Assembly: GCA_963545265.1 (NCBI GenBank)
Contig: CAUUHY010000004.1
Location: 1-64,000, forward strand
Direction: 5' to 3'
DNA from: CAJPPJ01 sp963545265
GTDB taxonomy: Bacteria > Bacillota_I > Bacilli_A > RF39 > UBA660
DNA: 64,000 nucleotides
Positions 27,411 to 37,282 of this stretch are shown piece by piece. Position 1 is the first letter of the stretch. Every line of letters begins with the position of its first letter. The notes below the pieces were generated by a model. The model did not search any database and was not told the DNA's origin. It saw only the letters and a program-made list of their open reading frames with translations. A program made the translations under genes and the position numbers.

Positions 27411-28816
27411 TATATTTTGATACCATTTATAGACCAAGTTTTTACGTCAGTTACCTTTACATCTACTATTTGACCTATTATATTTTCTTCACTACTAACA
27501 TTTATAACTTTATTATGTTCTGTATAGCCTTGATAAACACCTTTTTCTTTTCCTAAAGAAGTTACTAATACTTTCACTATCTTATCTTGATATTTTTTAT
27601 TATCCTTTAATGAATAACAGTTAATTTTATCATTTAATAAATAAAGTCTTCTTTTAGCTTCTTTTTCGTTTACAGTACTTTCAAATTTTGCTGCTACAGT
27701 ATTTTCTCTAGGCGAATAAATAAAAGTATATGCTCCAGAATATTCAACCTTATCTACTAAATCTAAAGTTTCATTAAAATCTTCTTCTGTTTCAGTTGGA
27801 AATCCTACAATTATATCAGTAGTAAGAGCAATCCCAGGAACTTTTGCTTTTATTTTATTTACTAGTTCTAAATAACTTTCTTTGGTATATCTTCTTCCCA
27901 TTTTCTTTAAAACTTCATTTGAACCAGATTGAACTGGTAAATGTAAAAATGGCATTATATTTTTAGAACTTCCTAAAACTTCTATTAATTCATCAGTAAA
28001 ATCCCAAGGATGAGAAGTCATAAATTTAATTCTTTCTATACCGATAGAATCTACTTTTTTTAATAATTTTGCTAAAGACGAATTAATATCTTTTCCATAA
28101 GCATTAACATTTTGTCCAAGTAACGTTACTTCTTTATATCCTTCTTCTTTTAATTTTTTTATCTCTTCTAATATATCTTCTTCTTTTCTACTTAATTCTT
28201 TTCCTCTAGTAAATGGAACTATACAATAAGTACAAAATTTATCACATCCATAAATTATATTAACGTACGCTTGATATTTACTATCTCTTTTTACAGGAAT
28301 ATTCTCAACTATTTTTTCTTGTTTTGTTAAAACCTCTATTTGTTGAGTAGGATCTTTTAAACTTTTTTCAATTAAATAAGGTAAATCATAAATATTATGA
28401 GTACCAAAGACTATATTTAACCATTTATATTTATCTTGTATTTTCTTTACAACACCTTCTTCTTGTGACATACATCCACCAAGAGCTACTATCATATTTT
28501 TCTTTATTGTTTCTTTGGTATATTTTATTTCTCCTAAAAAACCAAAAGTCTTATTATGTGCATTTTCTCTAATACTACAAGTATTAACTATTACTAAATC
28601 AGCTTCTTTCAAAACATCAGTTTTTATGTAACCTAGTTTTTCAACTAAGGCTGATATATTTTCACTATCATGTTCGTTCATTTGACATCCAAATGTTTTT
28701 ATATAATATTTTTTGTTTTCCACTATATTTTCTATTAAGTCCATTGGATCAAAACAAGTTCTTATAACATCTTCTTTTGTTCTTTTTCTAGCTTCTTCAT
28801 AATTTGGTAATTTCAT
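27410..28816 (-). CDS. miaB: tRNA-2-methylthio-N6-dimethylallyladenosine synthase MiaB
   Basis: A 468-residue radical SAM methylthiotransferase that adds a methylthio group to i6A37. The N-terminal domain supplies the auxiliary cluster cysteines (FGCQMNEHDSE, NTCSIRE, LGGCMSQEEG); the radical SAM CxxxCxxC is in YGCDKFCTYCIVPFTRG; the C-terminal TRAM domain binds tRNA. I start at the ATG 28814-28816, since GGAG lies just upstream and a preceding ATG overlaps that site. Partner of miaA above. Confidence 0.96.
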   Translation of the reverse strand: MKLPNYEEARKRTKEDVIRTCFDPMDLIENIVENKKYYIKTFGCQMNEHDSENISALVEKLGYIKTDVLKEADLVIVNTCSIRENAHNKTFGFLGEIKYTKETIKKNMIVALGGCMSQEEGVVKKIQDKYKWLNIVFGTHNIYDLPYLIEKSLKDPTQQIEVLTKQEKIVENIPVKRDSKYQAYVNIIYGCDKFCTYCIVPFTRGKELSRKEEDILEEIKKLKEEGYKEVTLLGQNVNAYGKDINSSLAKLLKKVDSIGIERIKFMTSHPWDFTDELIEVLGSSKNIMPFLHLPVQSGSNEVLKKMGRRYTKESYLELVNKIKAKVPGIALTTDIIVGFPTETEEDFNETLDLVDKVEYSGAYTFIYSPRENTVAAKFESTVNEKEAKRRLYLLNDKINCYSLKDNKKYQDKIVKVLVTSLGKEKGVYQGYTEHNKVINVSSEENIIGQIVDVKVTDVKTWSINGIKI

Positions 28817-28862
28817 TTTTTCTCCTATCATAAAATAAATAAAAGAATTTAATTATTTTCTT

Positions 28863-30311
28863 TTATTTTATTTTATTAAATTCTTTTATCTTTCTTTTAG
28901 CATATGTTGTTATAGCTTTATCTATCCAATCTTTCTTAGGTCCTAAAGATTTTGGATTTGTTATTATTTGTACTCTATCTTTATTTTTTAAAACATAGTC
29001 TAAATCAACATATACTCCATTAACTTTCGCTTTTTCCATTCTATTACCTATTTCGCTATGAATCTTATAGGCAAAATCTATTATTGTAGATCCCTTAGGT
29101 AATTCTTTAACTTCACCTTTGGATGTATACACATATATTTTATTAGAAAAAAGTTCGCTTTGTACTTGTTTAATAAAATCTTGATTATCTTCAAATTTTT
29201 TATTAATTTCAGATAAAGATTTATAAAATTGATATTTCTTTTTTAAATCTTCTTGCATTAAATCTCTAGCTTTTTCTTCGCCGTTTATCTTCCAATAAGC
29301 TGTTAAACCATTTTCTGCTATATTATCCATCTCAAAAGTTTTTATTTGAATTTGAACTATCTTATCATTTTCTCCAAATACTGTCGTATGTAAAGATCTA
29401 TACATATTAGTTTTGCTATTTGATATATAATCTTTAAATTTTTCATTAATTGGAGAATATTTTGAATGAACTATACCTAAAACTTGATAACATTCTTCTA
29501 TAGAATTAACAATAACTTTTATAGATAACAAATCATGTATATCAGCTATCTTGTAGTTATCTTGCATTTTTTTATAAATACCATAAATATTTTTTATTCT
29601 AATTCTCATAGAATTATGTATTTTTTTCTCTTCTAACATTTCATTTATCTTTTTAAGCATATCTTCTAGAGATTCTTGGCATTTATCAACTATTGAATTT
29701 CTTTTTTCTTCTATTTCTTTATAAAGTTCTGGCTTTAAATATTTTAAGGCTATATCTTCCATTTCTCTTTTTATATTATATGCACCTATATAATAAGCTA
29801 AAGGTACAAAAAGTTCTAATGTTTCTAAAGAAATTTTCTTTTGCTTAAATTCACTTTTATATTCAAGTGTTCTCATATTATGAAGTCTATCTGCTATTTT
29901 TATAATAATAATCCTAACATCTTCTGTAATACTAGTAATAATTTTTCTAGTATTAGCAAAATCCATATCTGTAGCAGATGAAAAATTAAGTTTACTTATC
30001 TTAGTAACTCCATCAACTAAATTGGCAATATCTTCATTGAATTCTTTTTTTATATCTTCTTTTGTTAATTTAGTATCTTCTATTGTATCGTGTAAAAGAC
30101 CGGCACATATAGTATCACTATCAGCATTCATTGAAGCCAATATATAAGCAACTGATAAAGGGTGGGATATATAAGGTTCTCCACTTTGTCTTATTTGACC
30201 TTCGTGAGCTTTGTTTGCACAATTGTAAGCTTTGGTAATAATATCAATAGCTAATTCATCATAAAGTTCTACTTTTTTTATTAAATCAAATATTGTTATT
30301 GTAGATTTCAT
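28863..30311 (-). CDS. rel: Rel/SpoT (p)ppGpp protein lacking C-terminal regulatory domains, synthetase site altered
   Basis: About 482 residues. The HD hydrolase domain is intact: GEPYISHP, LLHDTIED and IADRLHNMRTL carry the metal and catalytic residues. The synthetase domain is recognisable (KNIYGIYKKM, SNSKTNMYRSLHTT) but in the E-x-Q-I-R-T motif the Glu is Gln (VQIQIKTFEM; codon at 29352-29354, residue 320). That Glu is needed for pyrophosphate transfer in Rel and SpoT. A TGS domain ends the protein; the helical, zinc-finger and ACT domains of full-length Rel (about 735 residues) are absent. I infer a mainly hydrolytic enzyme. The ATG at 30309-30311 follows GGGAGG; an earlier start adds six residues. 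Confidence 0.85.
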   Translation of the reverse strand: MKSTITIFDLIKKVELYDELAIDIITKAYNCANKAHEGQIRQSGEPYISHPLSVAYILASMNADSDTICAGLLHDTIEDTKLTKEDIKKEFNEDIANLVDGVTKISKLNFSSATDMDFANTRKIITSITEDVRIIIIKIADRLHNMRTLEYKSEFKQKKISLETLELFVPLAYYIGAYNIKREMEDIALKYLKPELYKEIEEKRNSIVDKCQESLEDMLKKINEMLEEKKIHNSMRIRIKNIYGIYKKMQDNYKIADIHDLLSIKVIVNSIEECYQVLGIVHSKYSPINEKFKDYISNSKTNMYRSLHTTVFGENDKIVQIQIKTFEMDNIAENGLTAYWKINGEEKARDLMQEDLKKKYQFYKSLSEINKKFEDNQDFIKQVQSELFSNKIYVYTSKGEVKELPKGSTIIDFAYKIHSEIGNRMEKAKVNGVYVDLDYVLKNKDRVQIITNPKSLGPKKDWIDKAITTYAKRKIKEFNKIK

Positions 30312-30375
30312 AACATACCTCCCTTTCATTTTTTTATTATGTATTAATTTACTATTATTTGAGAATTTGTCAATA

Positions 30376-31452
30376 CTAATCGTTTATTTTTTCTTCTAAT
30401 AAATTATCGTTTTCAATTTTTACTTGTGATATGTTTTCAAATTTTTTAGATATTTTTTCTGTTGTAATATAGACTTGATCAATATCATTATTTACTGTTT
30501 TTACACTTCTTGCTAACTTATCCCATCTTTCTTTATACAATCTAAAATCATTTCCTAGTTTATTTAATTCTTGATGAATAATAGATGTATATTTATCTCT
30601 TTCGATATTTTTTAAAATCATTTCTATTACTGTAAGTGTTGATATTAAAGTAGTTGGTGATGTAATCCATACTCTTTTATTATATGCATAGTCTATTAAA
30701 TCTTGATGGTATGCATTAATCTCTGCAAATATAGCTTCTGCTGGCAAAAACATAATAGCTTGATCACTAGTTTCTTCTTTTATAATATATTTATTTGCTA
30801 TGTCATCAACATGTTTTTTAAAATCTAATTTAAATTGTTTTTCATATTTTTTTCTATCTTCTACACTAATTGTTTTATCAACCATATTTTGATAATTTTC
30901 TAAAGGAAATTTAGAATCTATTGCAATAGAACCAAGAGGAAGTGGCGCATATAACATACAATCTACTATATAACCATTAGATAGTTTTTGTTGAATAGAA
31001 TAGAGTTTAGAATTATCACCAAATATATTATATAAAATATGATTTAAACTAACTTCTCCAAAGATTCCTCTACTCTTCTTATCTGTTAAAACACTTTGTA
31101 AAGATATAATATCTGTAGATAAATTATCAATTTTCTTTTGAGCACTATCAATTGTAGCAAGTCTCTCTAAGATATTTCTAAATGTTTCATTACTCTTTTT
31201 AAAATTGTCATCAAGTCTATTATTAACATTATCATAAATTAAATTTAGCTTTCTATCTAATTTTTCACTAACTAAATCAAAAGATCTATTTAAATTTCTT
31301 TCAAATTCTATATTTCTATCATTAATAGACATTTCAAATTTAGCAAGTCTTTCTAATACTTCTAAATCTGTTTTTGAACCTATAATTTTTAAAAGTATAA
31401 TTACAGTTATTATAATTAATATAATCAAACAAAGTAATATAATATATTCCAT
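30376..31452 (-). CDS. rmuC: DNA recombination protein RmuC
   Basis: A 358-residue protein with an N-terminal membrane segment (about 3-23), a long coiled coil (30-120), and the RmuC domain (about 130-330) with AIDSKFPLENY and YVIKEETSDQAIMFLPAEA-like blocks. RmuC limits DNA inversions in E. coli and is proposed to be a nuclease of the restriction-endonuclease fold. The last 20 residues are short of usual. It is followed upstream on the transcript by a DedA-like gene with a short gap. Confidence 0.9.
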   Translation of the reverse strand: MEYIILLCLIILIIITVIILLKIIGSKTDLEVLERLAKFEMSINDRNIEFERNLNRSFDLVSEKLDRKLNLIYDNVNNRLDDNFKKSNETFRNILERLATIDSAQKKIDNLSTDIISLQSVLTDKKSRGIFGEVSLNHILYNIFGDNSKLYSIQQKLSNGYIVDCMLYAPLPLGSIAIDSKFPLENYQNMVDKTISVEDRKKYEKQFKLDFKKHVDDIANKYIIKEETSDQAIMFLPAEAIFAEINAYHQDLIDYAYNKRVWITSPTTLISTLTVIEMILKNIERDKYTSIIHQELNKLGNDFRLYKERWDKLARSVKTVNNDIDQVYITTEKISKKFENISQVKIENDNLLEEKIND

Positions 31453-31460
31453 TTTTTCTC

Positions 31461-32003
31461 CTAATTAAGTTTAAATTTCTTTTCTAATTTTTTACATAAT
31501 ATATATACTGCTAATAAAAATAATAACAGTAAAGTTAACATCTTAATATCCTTAAGTAATGAAGTAAAAGAATAACCAACAAATCCCCAAAATACAACTA
31601 TTGAAAACTTAGAAATAAAAATCATAGTCAAATATTTTTTAAAATTCATTTTCGTAATACCAGAAATAATATTAAATAAAAATGATGGTGTAAAAGGTAA
31701 AGATGCTAACAACGTAAAATTAGTAAACTTTATTTTTTTTACTATTTCTAACTTTGATTCAATAAACTCATTTGTAAGTTTTTTACTAAGAAAATAAGTT
31801 AATATAGAACCTATAATACATCCAATGTAAGATATTAAAAATCCTGTTATAATTCCAAATGTTTTAATATTTAATCCAATAAATAAAGCAAGTGGAAGTA
31901 TTGGAACAAAAGATTCCACTATACATATAAACATTCCTACAAACGGACCCAAAGTTAATAAATTATCACTTAAATATTTAATCACATCTTCTATATAATT
32001 CAT
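31461..32003 (-). CDS. DedA/VTT-domain membrane protein
   Basis: A 180-residue polytopic protein of the SNARE-associated (VTT) superfamily, with four to five hydrophobic segments, GMFICIVESFVPILPLALFIGLN near the N-terminus and SLPFTPSFLFNIISGITKM later, the two re-entrant helices typical of DedA-type lipid scramblase or undecaprenyl-phosphate transporter families. Function not provable here. It lies 8 bases before rmuC and after addA, within the same transcription unit. Confidence 0.85.
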   Translation of the reverse strand: MNYIEDVIKYLSDNLLTLGPFVGMFICIVESFVPILPLALFIGLNIKTFGIITGFLISYIGCIIGSILTYFLSKKLTNEFIESKLEIVKKIKFTNFTLLASLPFTPSFLFNIISGITKMNFKKYLTMIFISKFSIVVFWGFVGYSFTSLLKDIKMLTLLLLFLLAVYILCKKLEKKFKLN

Positions 32004-32036
32004 ATCTACCTCAAGTACTAATTATAACATAATTTA

Positions 32037-35015
32037 TCAATCTATTTCTTTTAATTCTTCTTTTAATATTGAATATAAATATAATTTTACTTTTTTATTT
32101 TTATATTCTTCTATATATTCTTTATAACCATTTAATTGTTTTATATAATTTTTATCATCTATGTTAGATAATTTATAATCTATTATTTTTATATGATCAT
32201 CATACTCTATCATCAAGTCGATTATTCCGTGTTTTGTTTCATCTTCTTTTTCATAGTAAAATTCATATTCTTTATATATTTTTATAGCATTTTTAAAATC
32301 TATATCTTGATTTAAAAAAGCCTTTATTTTATCTAAATACTCTTCTTCTATATTTGAAAAATCCGGATTATTAAAATCTAAATATTCTAATATTTCATGT
32401 ACATGTGTACCAAGTTTCATAAGTTTTATTGTTTCTTTATCATTAATTTTATTTGTTGATTTTGAATAATGACTTTCTTTCATGAATTCTTTAATTTCTT
32501 CTCTATTTATAATAATTAATTTATCATCTATTTCATTAATAGTTAAATCATTATTAGATGCTTCTTTTATATCTATATCTTTTACACTTAAACTATATTT
32601 TTCTTTTATATTATCTAAATAAGTTGCAAAAGTATTTTTAGTTTCTTTATTGCTAGTAAGTAAAATCATCTCTTCTTTAGCTCTTGTTAACGCTACATAA
32701 AATAATCTTATTTTTTCACTTTCTTCTTCCTTTTGTTCTTCTTCATCTAACAATACAATTTTTAAACTATTTAAATATATTTTATCTTTAATATAAGGAC
32801 AAATAATACCGTATTTTTCAGAAAAAGAAAATTCTTTAGATTTATTATTATTTGCTCCAGATGTTAAAGATGGGAAATAACAAATATTATATTCTAAACC
32901 TTTAGATTTATGAATATTAGTAATAGTAAGAGAATTATTAATGTCTTCATCTATATTTACTTTAATCTCTATCTTCTTATCAACTATTAAATCTAAACAT
33001 TTTATTAAATCTGTAATAGTTAAATTTAAAGCAGAAAATTCTTTTGTTATATCGATAATTTTATCTAAGACTATTATCTTTTCTTCTATATTTTTTGTAG
33101 TATTAAGTTTTTCAAATATATTAAATTCATCTATTATTTTTTCTAACAAATCATTAACATTATAATCATTTGCTAAATAAGAAAGTTCTTTTAATTTTTC
33201 ATAAAAAGAAAACTCTTTTTTATTAACAATAATATCATATATAACATCATCATCTAATCTAAATAAAAAACTTCTAGCAATAGATGTTAAAAAATAATTT
33301 AAACTATTTTTCTTATTATTTGCTATTAAATATATTGCATTTAAAACACTTCTTAAAACTAATACTAAACTATTATCATTTATCTTTTTATCAGAAGTAA
33401 GTTTAACAGGTATATTGTATTTATTTAGTACTTTCTTATATAAATCATCATTTGTTCCACTTCTAACAATTATAGCTATATCAGAATATGTTATATCTCT
33501 TAATTTATTAGTTTTCTTATCTATAACTTGATACTTATTTTCAATCTTATTTTTAATATCATTTGCTATAAAATTAATTTCTAAATCTTTAACATTACCA
33601 TCTGTATCATAAGTATATATTTTCATTATATTATTTTCTTTTTGTTCTTTTTCATAATTCATATTTCCAAAGACAAGTTGATGTTCCTCTTTATAAGAAG
33701 CTCCTCCTTTATCTAAAGTCATAATATAATTAAATATATCGTTTATTCCGTCAATCACTTCTTTTCTACTTCTATAATTACAATTTAAATCTATTTTTCT
33801 TCCACCAGATAAATTTTTATAATTTTCATATTTATCTCTAAATATTTTAGGATTAGCATTTCTAAATCTATAAATAGATTGTTTTATATCTCCAACCATA
33901 TAAACATTATTATTTGATATAAGAGATATAAAATTATCTTGAATATCAGATGTATCTTGATATTCATCTATCATTATTTCTTTAAATTCTTTTTTTAATT
34001 CTTCTCTTACTATCTTATTTTTTTCTAATAATTCTATTCCCATAGATGCTATTTTATTAAATGAAAACTTATTATTTTTTTTCATGAAAATTTCTTCCAT
34101 AGTTAATAACTCTAACATCATATCTTTTATTACCAATTCTATTTCATAATTTTTATCTAACTCTTCTTTTAAATCATCTTCTGTTATATATTTTAGTAAT
34201 TTAATTTTTAAATCATCTATAGATTTTTTAAATTCACTATATCTATCCGCATATAATTTTTTTTCTTCTTCAGATATATCTTTTAAATTACTAAATCTTG
34301 GTAATTCTACATCTTTTATAGAACTTGTTATTTCAGTAAAGTTTTTTGATTTTAAAAACTTATCTAAAGATATAAAAAGCTCATTAATAAACTTTTCTGT
34401 TCCGCCTACTGTATCTACTGCTTCTTTTATTTCTATAAATTTATCATTAATATAACTTTTATATTCTTCTATTAAATTATAATTAATTTTATAATTTAAT
34501 AAATATTCTTTAGGATTAGGTAAAATATTTAAAGAACTTTTAATTTTTATTAATGAATCGATTAATTTATCTTCGTTATCAGTTAAAAACATATCTCTTA
34601 TTTTTTTATATTCAGCTTTATAAAATATTTTATTAATATTTTCTCTAGTTATATAAGATAATGCTTCTTCTGATAATATTCCAATTCCTGGAGATAAATT
34701 TAATATATCATGATATCTTTCAAGAATAGATAAACTAAATGCATCAAAAGTAGTTATATAACTATTATCAAGAAGTAGTAAATTAAGAGAATCATTTCTA
34801 TCTTCTAATTTTAACCTTATTCTATCTTTCATTTCTTTTGCAGCATTTTTAGTAAAAGTTAAAACTAAAATATTATTTATTTTTAAATCATCATTTAACA
34901 AGCTTACTACTCTTTCTGTTAAAACAGCAGTTTTACCACTACCAGCTCCTGCTGATACTAAAACATTAGTACCTTTTATATCTATAGCAACTTGTTGATC
35001 TTTACTAAATTTCAT
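32037..35015 (-). CDS. addA: ATP-dependent helicase/nuclease AddA
   Basis: A 992-residue UvrD-like helicase with a C-terminal nuclease, the AddA subunit that unwinds and resects double-strand breaks. Walker A AGAGSGKT is at the N-terminus, DEYQDTS in the Walker B region, KQSIYRFRNANP follows, and the PD-(D/E)xK nuclease is near the C-terminus (GIIDLMIEYDDHIKIIDYK). It is shorter than the approximately 1230-residue Bacillus form. I start at the ATG 35013-35015 (AGGAG ribosome site). It overlaps addB by 11 bases. Confidence 0.93.
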   Translation of the reverse strand: MKFSKDQQVAIDIKGTNVLVSAGAGSGKTAVLTERVVSLLNDDLKINNILVLTFTKNAAKEMKDRIRLKLEDRNDSLNLLLLDNSYITTFDAFSLSILERYHDILNLSPGIGILSEEALSYITRENINKIFYKAEYKKIRDMFLTDNEDKLIDSLIKIKSSLNILPNPKEYLLNYKINYNLIEEYKSYINDKFIEIKEAVDTVGGTEKFINELFISLDKFLKSKNFTEITSSIKDVELPRFSNLKDISEEEKKLYADRYSEFKKSIDDLKIKLLKYITEDDLKEELDKNYEIELVIKDMMLELLTMEEIFMKKNNKFSFNKIASMGIELLEKNKIVREELKKEFKEIMIDEYQDTSDIQDNFISLISNNNVYMVGDIKQSIYRFRNANPKIFRDKYENYKNLSGGRKIDLNCNYRSRKEVIDGINDIFNYIMTLDKGGASYKEEHQLVFGNMNYEKEQKENNIMKIYTYDTDGNVKDLEINFIANDIKNKIENKYQVIDKKTNKLRDITYSDIAIIVRSGTNDDLYKKVLNKYNIPVKLTSDKKINDNSLVLVLRSVLNAIYLIANNKKNSLNYFLTSIARSFLFRLDDDVIYDIIVNKKEFSFYEKLKELSYLANDYNVNDLLEKIIDEFNIFEKLNTTKNIEEKIIVLDKIIDITKEFSALNLTITDLIKCLDLIVDKKIEIKVNIDEDINNSLTITNIHKSKGLEYNICYFPSLTSGANNNKSKEFSFSEKYGIICPYIKDKIYLNSLKIVLLDEEEQKEEESEKIRLFYVALTRAKEEMILLTSNKETKNTFATYLDNIKEKYSLSVKDIDIKEASNNDLTINEIDDKLIIINREEIKEFMKESHYSKSTNKINDKETIKLMKLGTHVHEILEYLDFNNPDFSNIEEEYLDKIKAFLNQDIDFKNAIKIYKEYEFYYEKEDETKHGIIDLMIEYDDHIKIIDYKLSNIDDKNYIKQLNGYKEYIEEYKNKKVKLYLYSILKEELKEID

Positions 35016-37203
35016 CTTCACTCCTATTTATATATGCTTTGTCTTCTATTTCTAAAACATCTTCTTCTGTAGCAAAACTTATATCTTTATATAAATAATT
35101 ATTTTGTTGATCTATTTCTTTATCATTTAACTTTTTACTAAAAATATCAAACTTACCTTCTTTTATATCATTAATAACTTTTTTAATAATTTCTTCTACA
35201 TTTTCTACTATTTCATTAACTTCTTCATCTGATAAAACTTTACTGTTTTTACTTATTTCATTATTTTTTGTAAAACTTAACTTCATTATATATTTTGAAT
35301 CTTGATAATTATTATCAACTTTTTCTATTCTTGATATATCAGAAGTTGTAAAACCAAAAAGTTTCAAATTATTTTCTTTTTTATTTTGATAATTAGGTAA
35401 AACTTTTTCATCATGTTTTAACTTATAATTATCTAAAACTAGATAATTTAAATATATTCCTCCAAAGTCTAAATTAGGATATTTTTTCTTAACTAAATAA
35501 ATATAAATAGGAAGTTGTAAATTAATACCATAATCCAAATTTTTTAAACTTAAATTAGCAGTAGATTCTTTTTTCTTATAATCAACTATTATAAATGTAT
35601 CTTTATTTATTATTAATTTATCTATCTTACCTTGAAATTTATCTTCATTAAATTCTATTTCAAAACTTTCTTCTTTCTTTATATCATTAAAGTTATTTGT
35701 TAGATGATATTCTTTAATAAAATCTATATCAAATAGTATTTCATCTTTCACTTTAGCTAAATACTCTTCTTCTTCTTTTGTAAATTCAAATTCATTTTTA
35801 GCTAAATCATAATCTTCTAATTCCATACATCTATGAAAAAAACTACCTGTTTTAATATAAAAATTATCTTTATATGGAAGTATTTTCAATACTCTTTCTA
35901 TATAATATGCAAAAGGATTATAAATATATGTATTCATACTAGTATAAGATAAATTAAGTGGTGTAGATATTTTAATAGTTCCATTATATTTGTTATCGTA
36001 TGTATTATATTCTTTTCTAAAACTAGAATAATATTTGTCTAAACTATCATCTTTTTCTAAATATTTATAATATTTATCTAACTTTTTACTTAACTCTAAT
36101 TTATGCGCTAAGGAAGAATAAATAGTATTAGTATTTTCTTTTTCTTTTTCATAAAAATTATATTTTTTATATCTAGATAATTCAAAATCTTTATTTATTG
36201 TAACTGAAAAATACAATTTTTTGTTACTACTAATAAATATTTTAAATATTTCTTCTTGTTCTATTAACTCATCACTACTAGTTGGAATATTTAAATAAAC
36301 TTTTTCTTCTTCATTAATATAATCTTTAGTTTTCTTTACTTTTGGATAATAACTATCATTAAATCCTAAGATAAAAATATGTTTATCTTTATTATTATAT
36401 GTAATATCTACTTTCTCTAACATTTCTTTATATTTAATCGAAACACTAGCGTTTTTAACAAGTCCCATAAATACTTCTTTTTGAATAGCAAAATCATATT
36501 CAGATATAGATTTATTTATTAAGTTTAATATTTTATCCTTAAATATAGAATTATCTTTTACTATTTTAAAAGCTTCTTCAAAAGATGATGTTTCATCTAA
36601 TTTAAACAGAAAATCTTGTAATACTTTACTACCCATTAAAGAAATATTCTCTTGTATATTAATAGAATAAAACTTAGCATATCTTTTAACTAATTTTTCA
36701 TAATCATCATTATAAATTATTTTTATATTATTTAACGATTCACCATTTTTAATTAAACTAGATATTTTTTCAAATACATAAATAACTTCATTAGTTATAT
36801 TTTTATGTATAGTATAAAAACGTTTTTCATCTAGATATTCATCCGTTTCATATTTACCTAAATCTAAAAACAATTTATTTTTAGCTATATTTTTAAAAAT
36901 AATATCTTTGTTTTTTATATAGTTTTTAAAAGCTTTTTCTTCTTTCAAACTATTTTTAATTTCTAAAAGTTTCTTAAGTTTTTCTGTCTTAGCATTATCT
37001 TGATTAGTAAAAACAGCATATTTAAATATTTCTTTTGCTACTTCATAATTTTTATTATAATCATGCATAATTTTTAAAATAGCATCTTCATAATTATAAT
37101 AATATTTGTCAATAAACTCAGACTTTGTTAATACTTTTTCTTCTTTGTTTTTTAAGATATAATCTTTTTTTACTAAATCGTTTACTACATATATTTTTTC
37201 CAT
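35005..37203 (-). CDS. addB: AddB-like nuclease subunit, reduced form
   Basis: A 732-residue partner of AddA. The C-terminal PD-(D/E)xK nuclease is clear (GKIDKLIINKDTFIIVDYKK, with the following LDYGINLQLPIYI region). The N-terminal helicase-like part has no recognisable Walker A, and I see none of the four cysteines that hold the iron-sulfur cluster in B. subtilis AddB (the first position is NPFAYY instead of a CPFxYF-type motif). It is much shorter than the usual 1150 or so residues. The reading frame is intact and overlaps addA, so I regard it as functional but simplified rather than a pseudogene. Confidence 0.85.
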   Translation of the reverse strand: MEKIYVVNDLVKKDYILKNKEEKVLTKSEFIDKYYYNYEDAILKIMHDYNKNYEVAKEIFKYAVFTNQDNAKTEKLKKLLEIKNSLKEEKAFKNYIKNKDIIFKNIAKNKLFLDLGKYETDEYLDEKRFYTIHKNITNEVIYVFEKISSLIKNGESLNNIKIIYNDDYEKLVKRYAKFYSINIQENISLMGSKVLQDFLFKLDETSSFEEAFKIVKDNSIFKDKILNLINKSISEYDFAIQKEVFMGLVKNASVSIKYKEMLEKVDITYNNKDKHIFILGFNDSYYPKVKKTKDYINEEEKVYLNIPTSSDELIEQEEIFKIFISSNKKLYFSVTINKDFELSRYKKYNFYEKEKENTNTIYSSLAHKLELSKKLDKYYKYLEKDDSLDKYYSSFRKEYNTYDNKYNGTIKISTPLNLSYTSMNTYIYNPFAYYIERVLKILPYKDNFYIKTGSFFHRCMELEDYDLAKNEFEFTKEEEEYLAKVKDEILFDIDFIKEYHLTNNFNDIKKEESFEIEFNEDKFQGKIDKLIINKDTFIIVDYKKKESTANLSLKNLDYGINLQLPIYIYLVKKKYPNLDFGGIYLNYLVLDNYKLKHDEKVLPNYQNKKENNLKLFGFTTSDISRIEKVDNNYQDSKYIMKLSFTKNNEISKNSKVLSDEEVNEIVENVEEIIKKVINDIKEGKFDIFSKKLNDKEIDQQNNYLYKDISFATEEDVLEIEDKAYINRSEDEI

Positions 37204-37251
37204 AAAATCCTCTATCTCATTATACTTATTTTATTAAGTAAAAATCAATCG

Positions 37252-37281
37252 AACAAAAAAGATAAATATTAATTTATCTTT
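37252..37281 (-). terminator. Terminator of the Nudix gene
   Basis: A 10-bp perfect stem (37258-37267 with 37272-37281) followed by a T-run on the minus strand, directly after the Nudix stop codon. Confidence 0.8.
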
Positions 37282-37282
37282 G

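Noticed and set aside
28832..28868. Hairpin at the end of rel as a terminator
   Set aside because: A 9-bp A/T stem (28837-28845 with 28860-28868) exists, but the loop is long and the T-run broken; in this AT-rich DNA it is not convincing.
35005..37203. addB as a decayed pseudogene because of its short length
   Set aside because: The frame is intact, overlaps addA and keeps the nuclease motif, so a reduced functional form is more likely.
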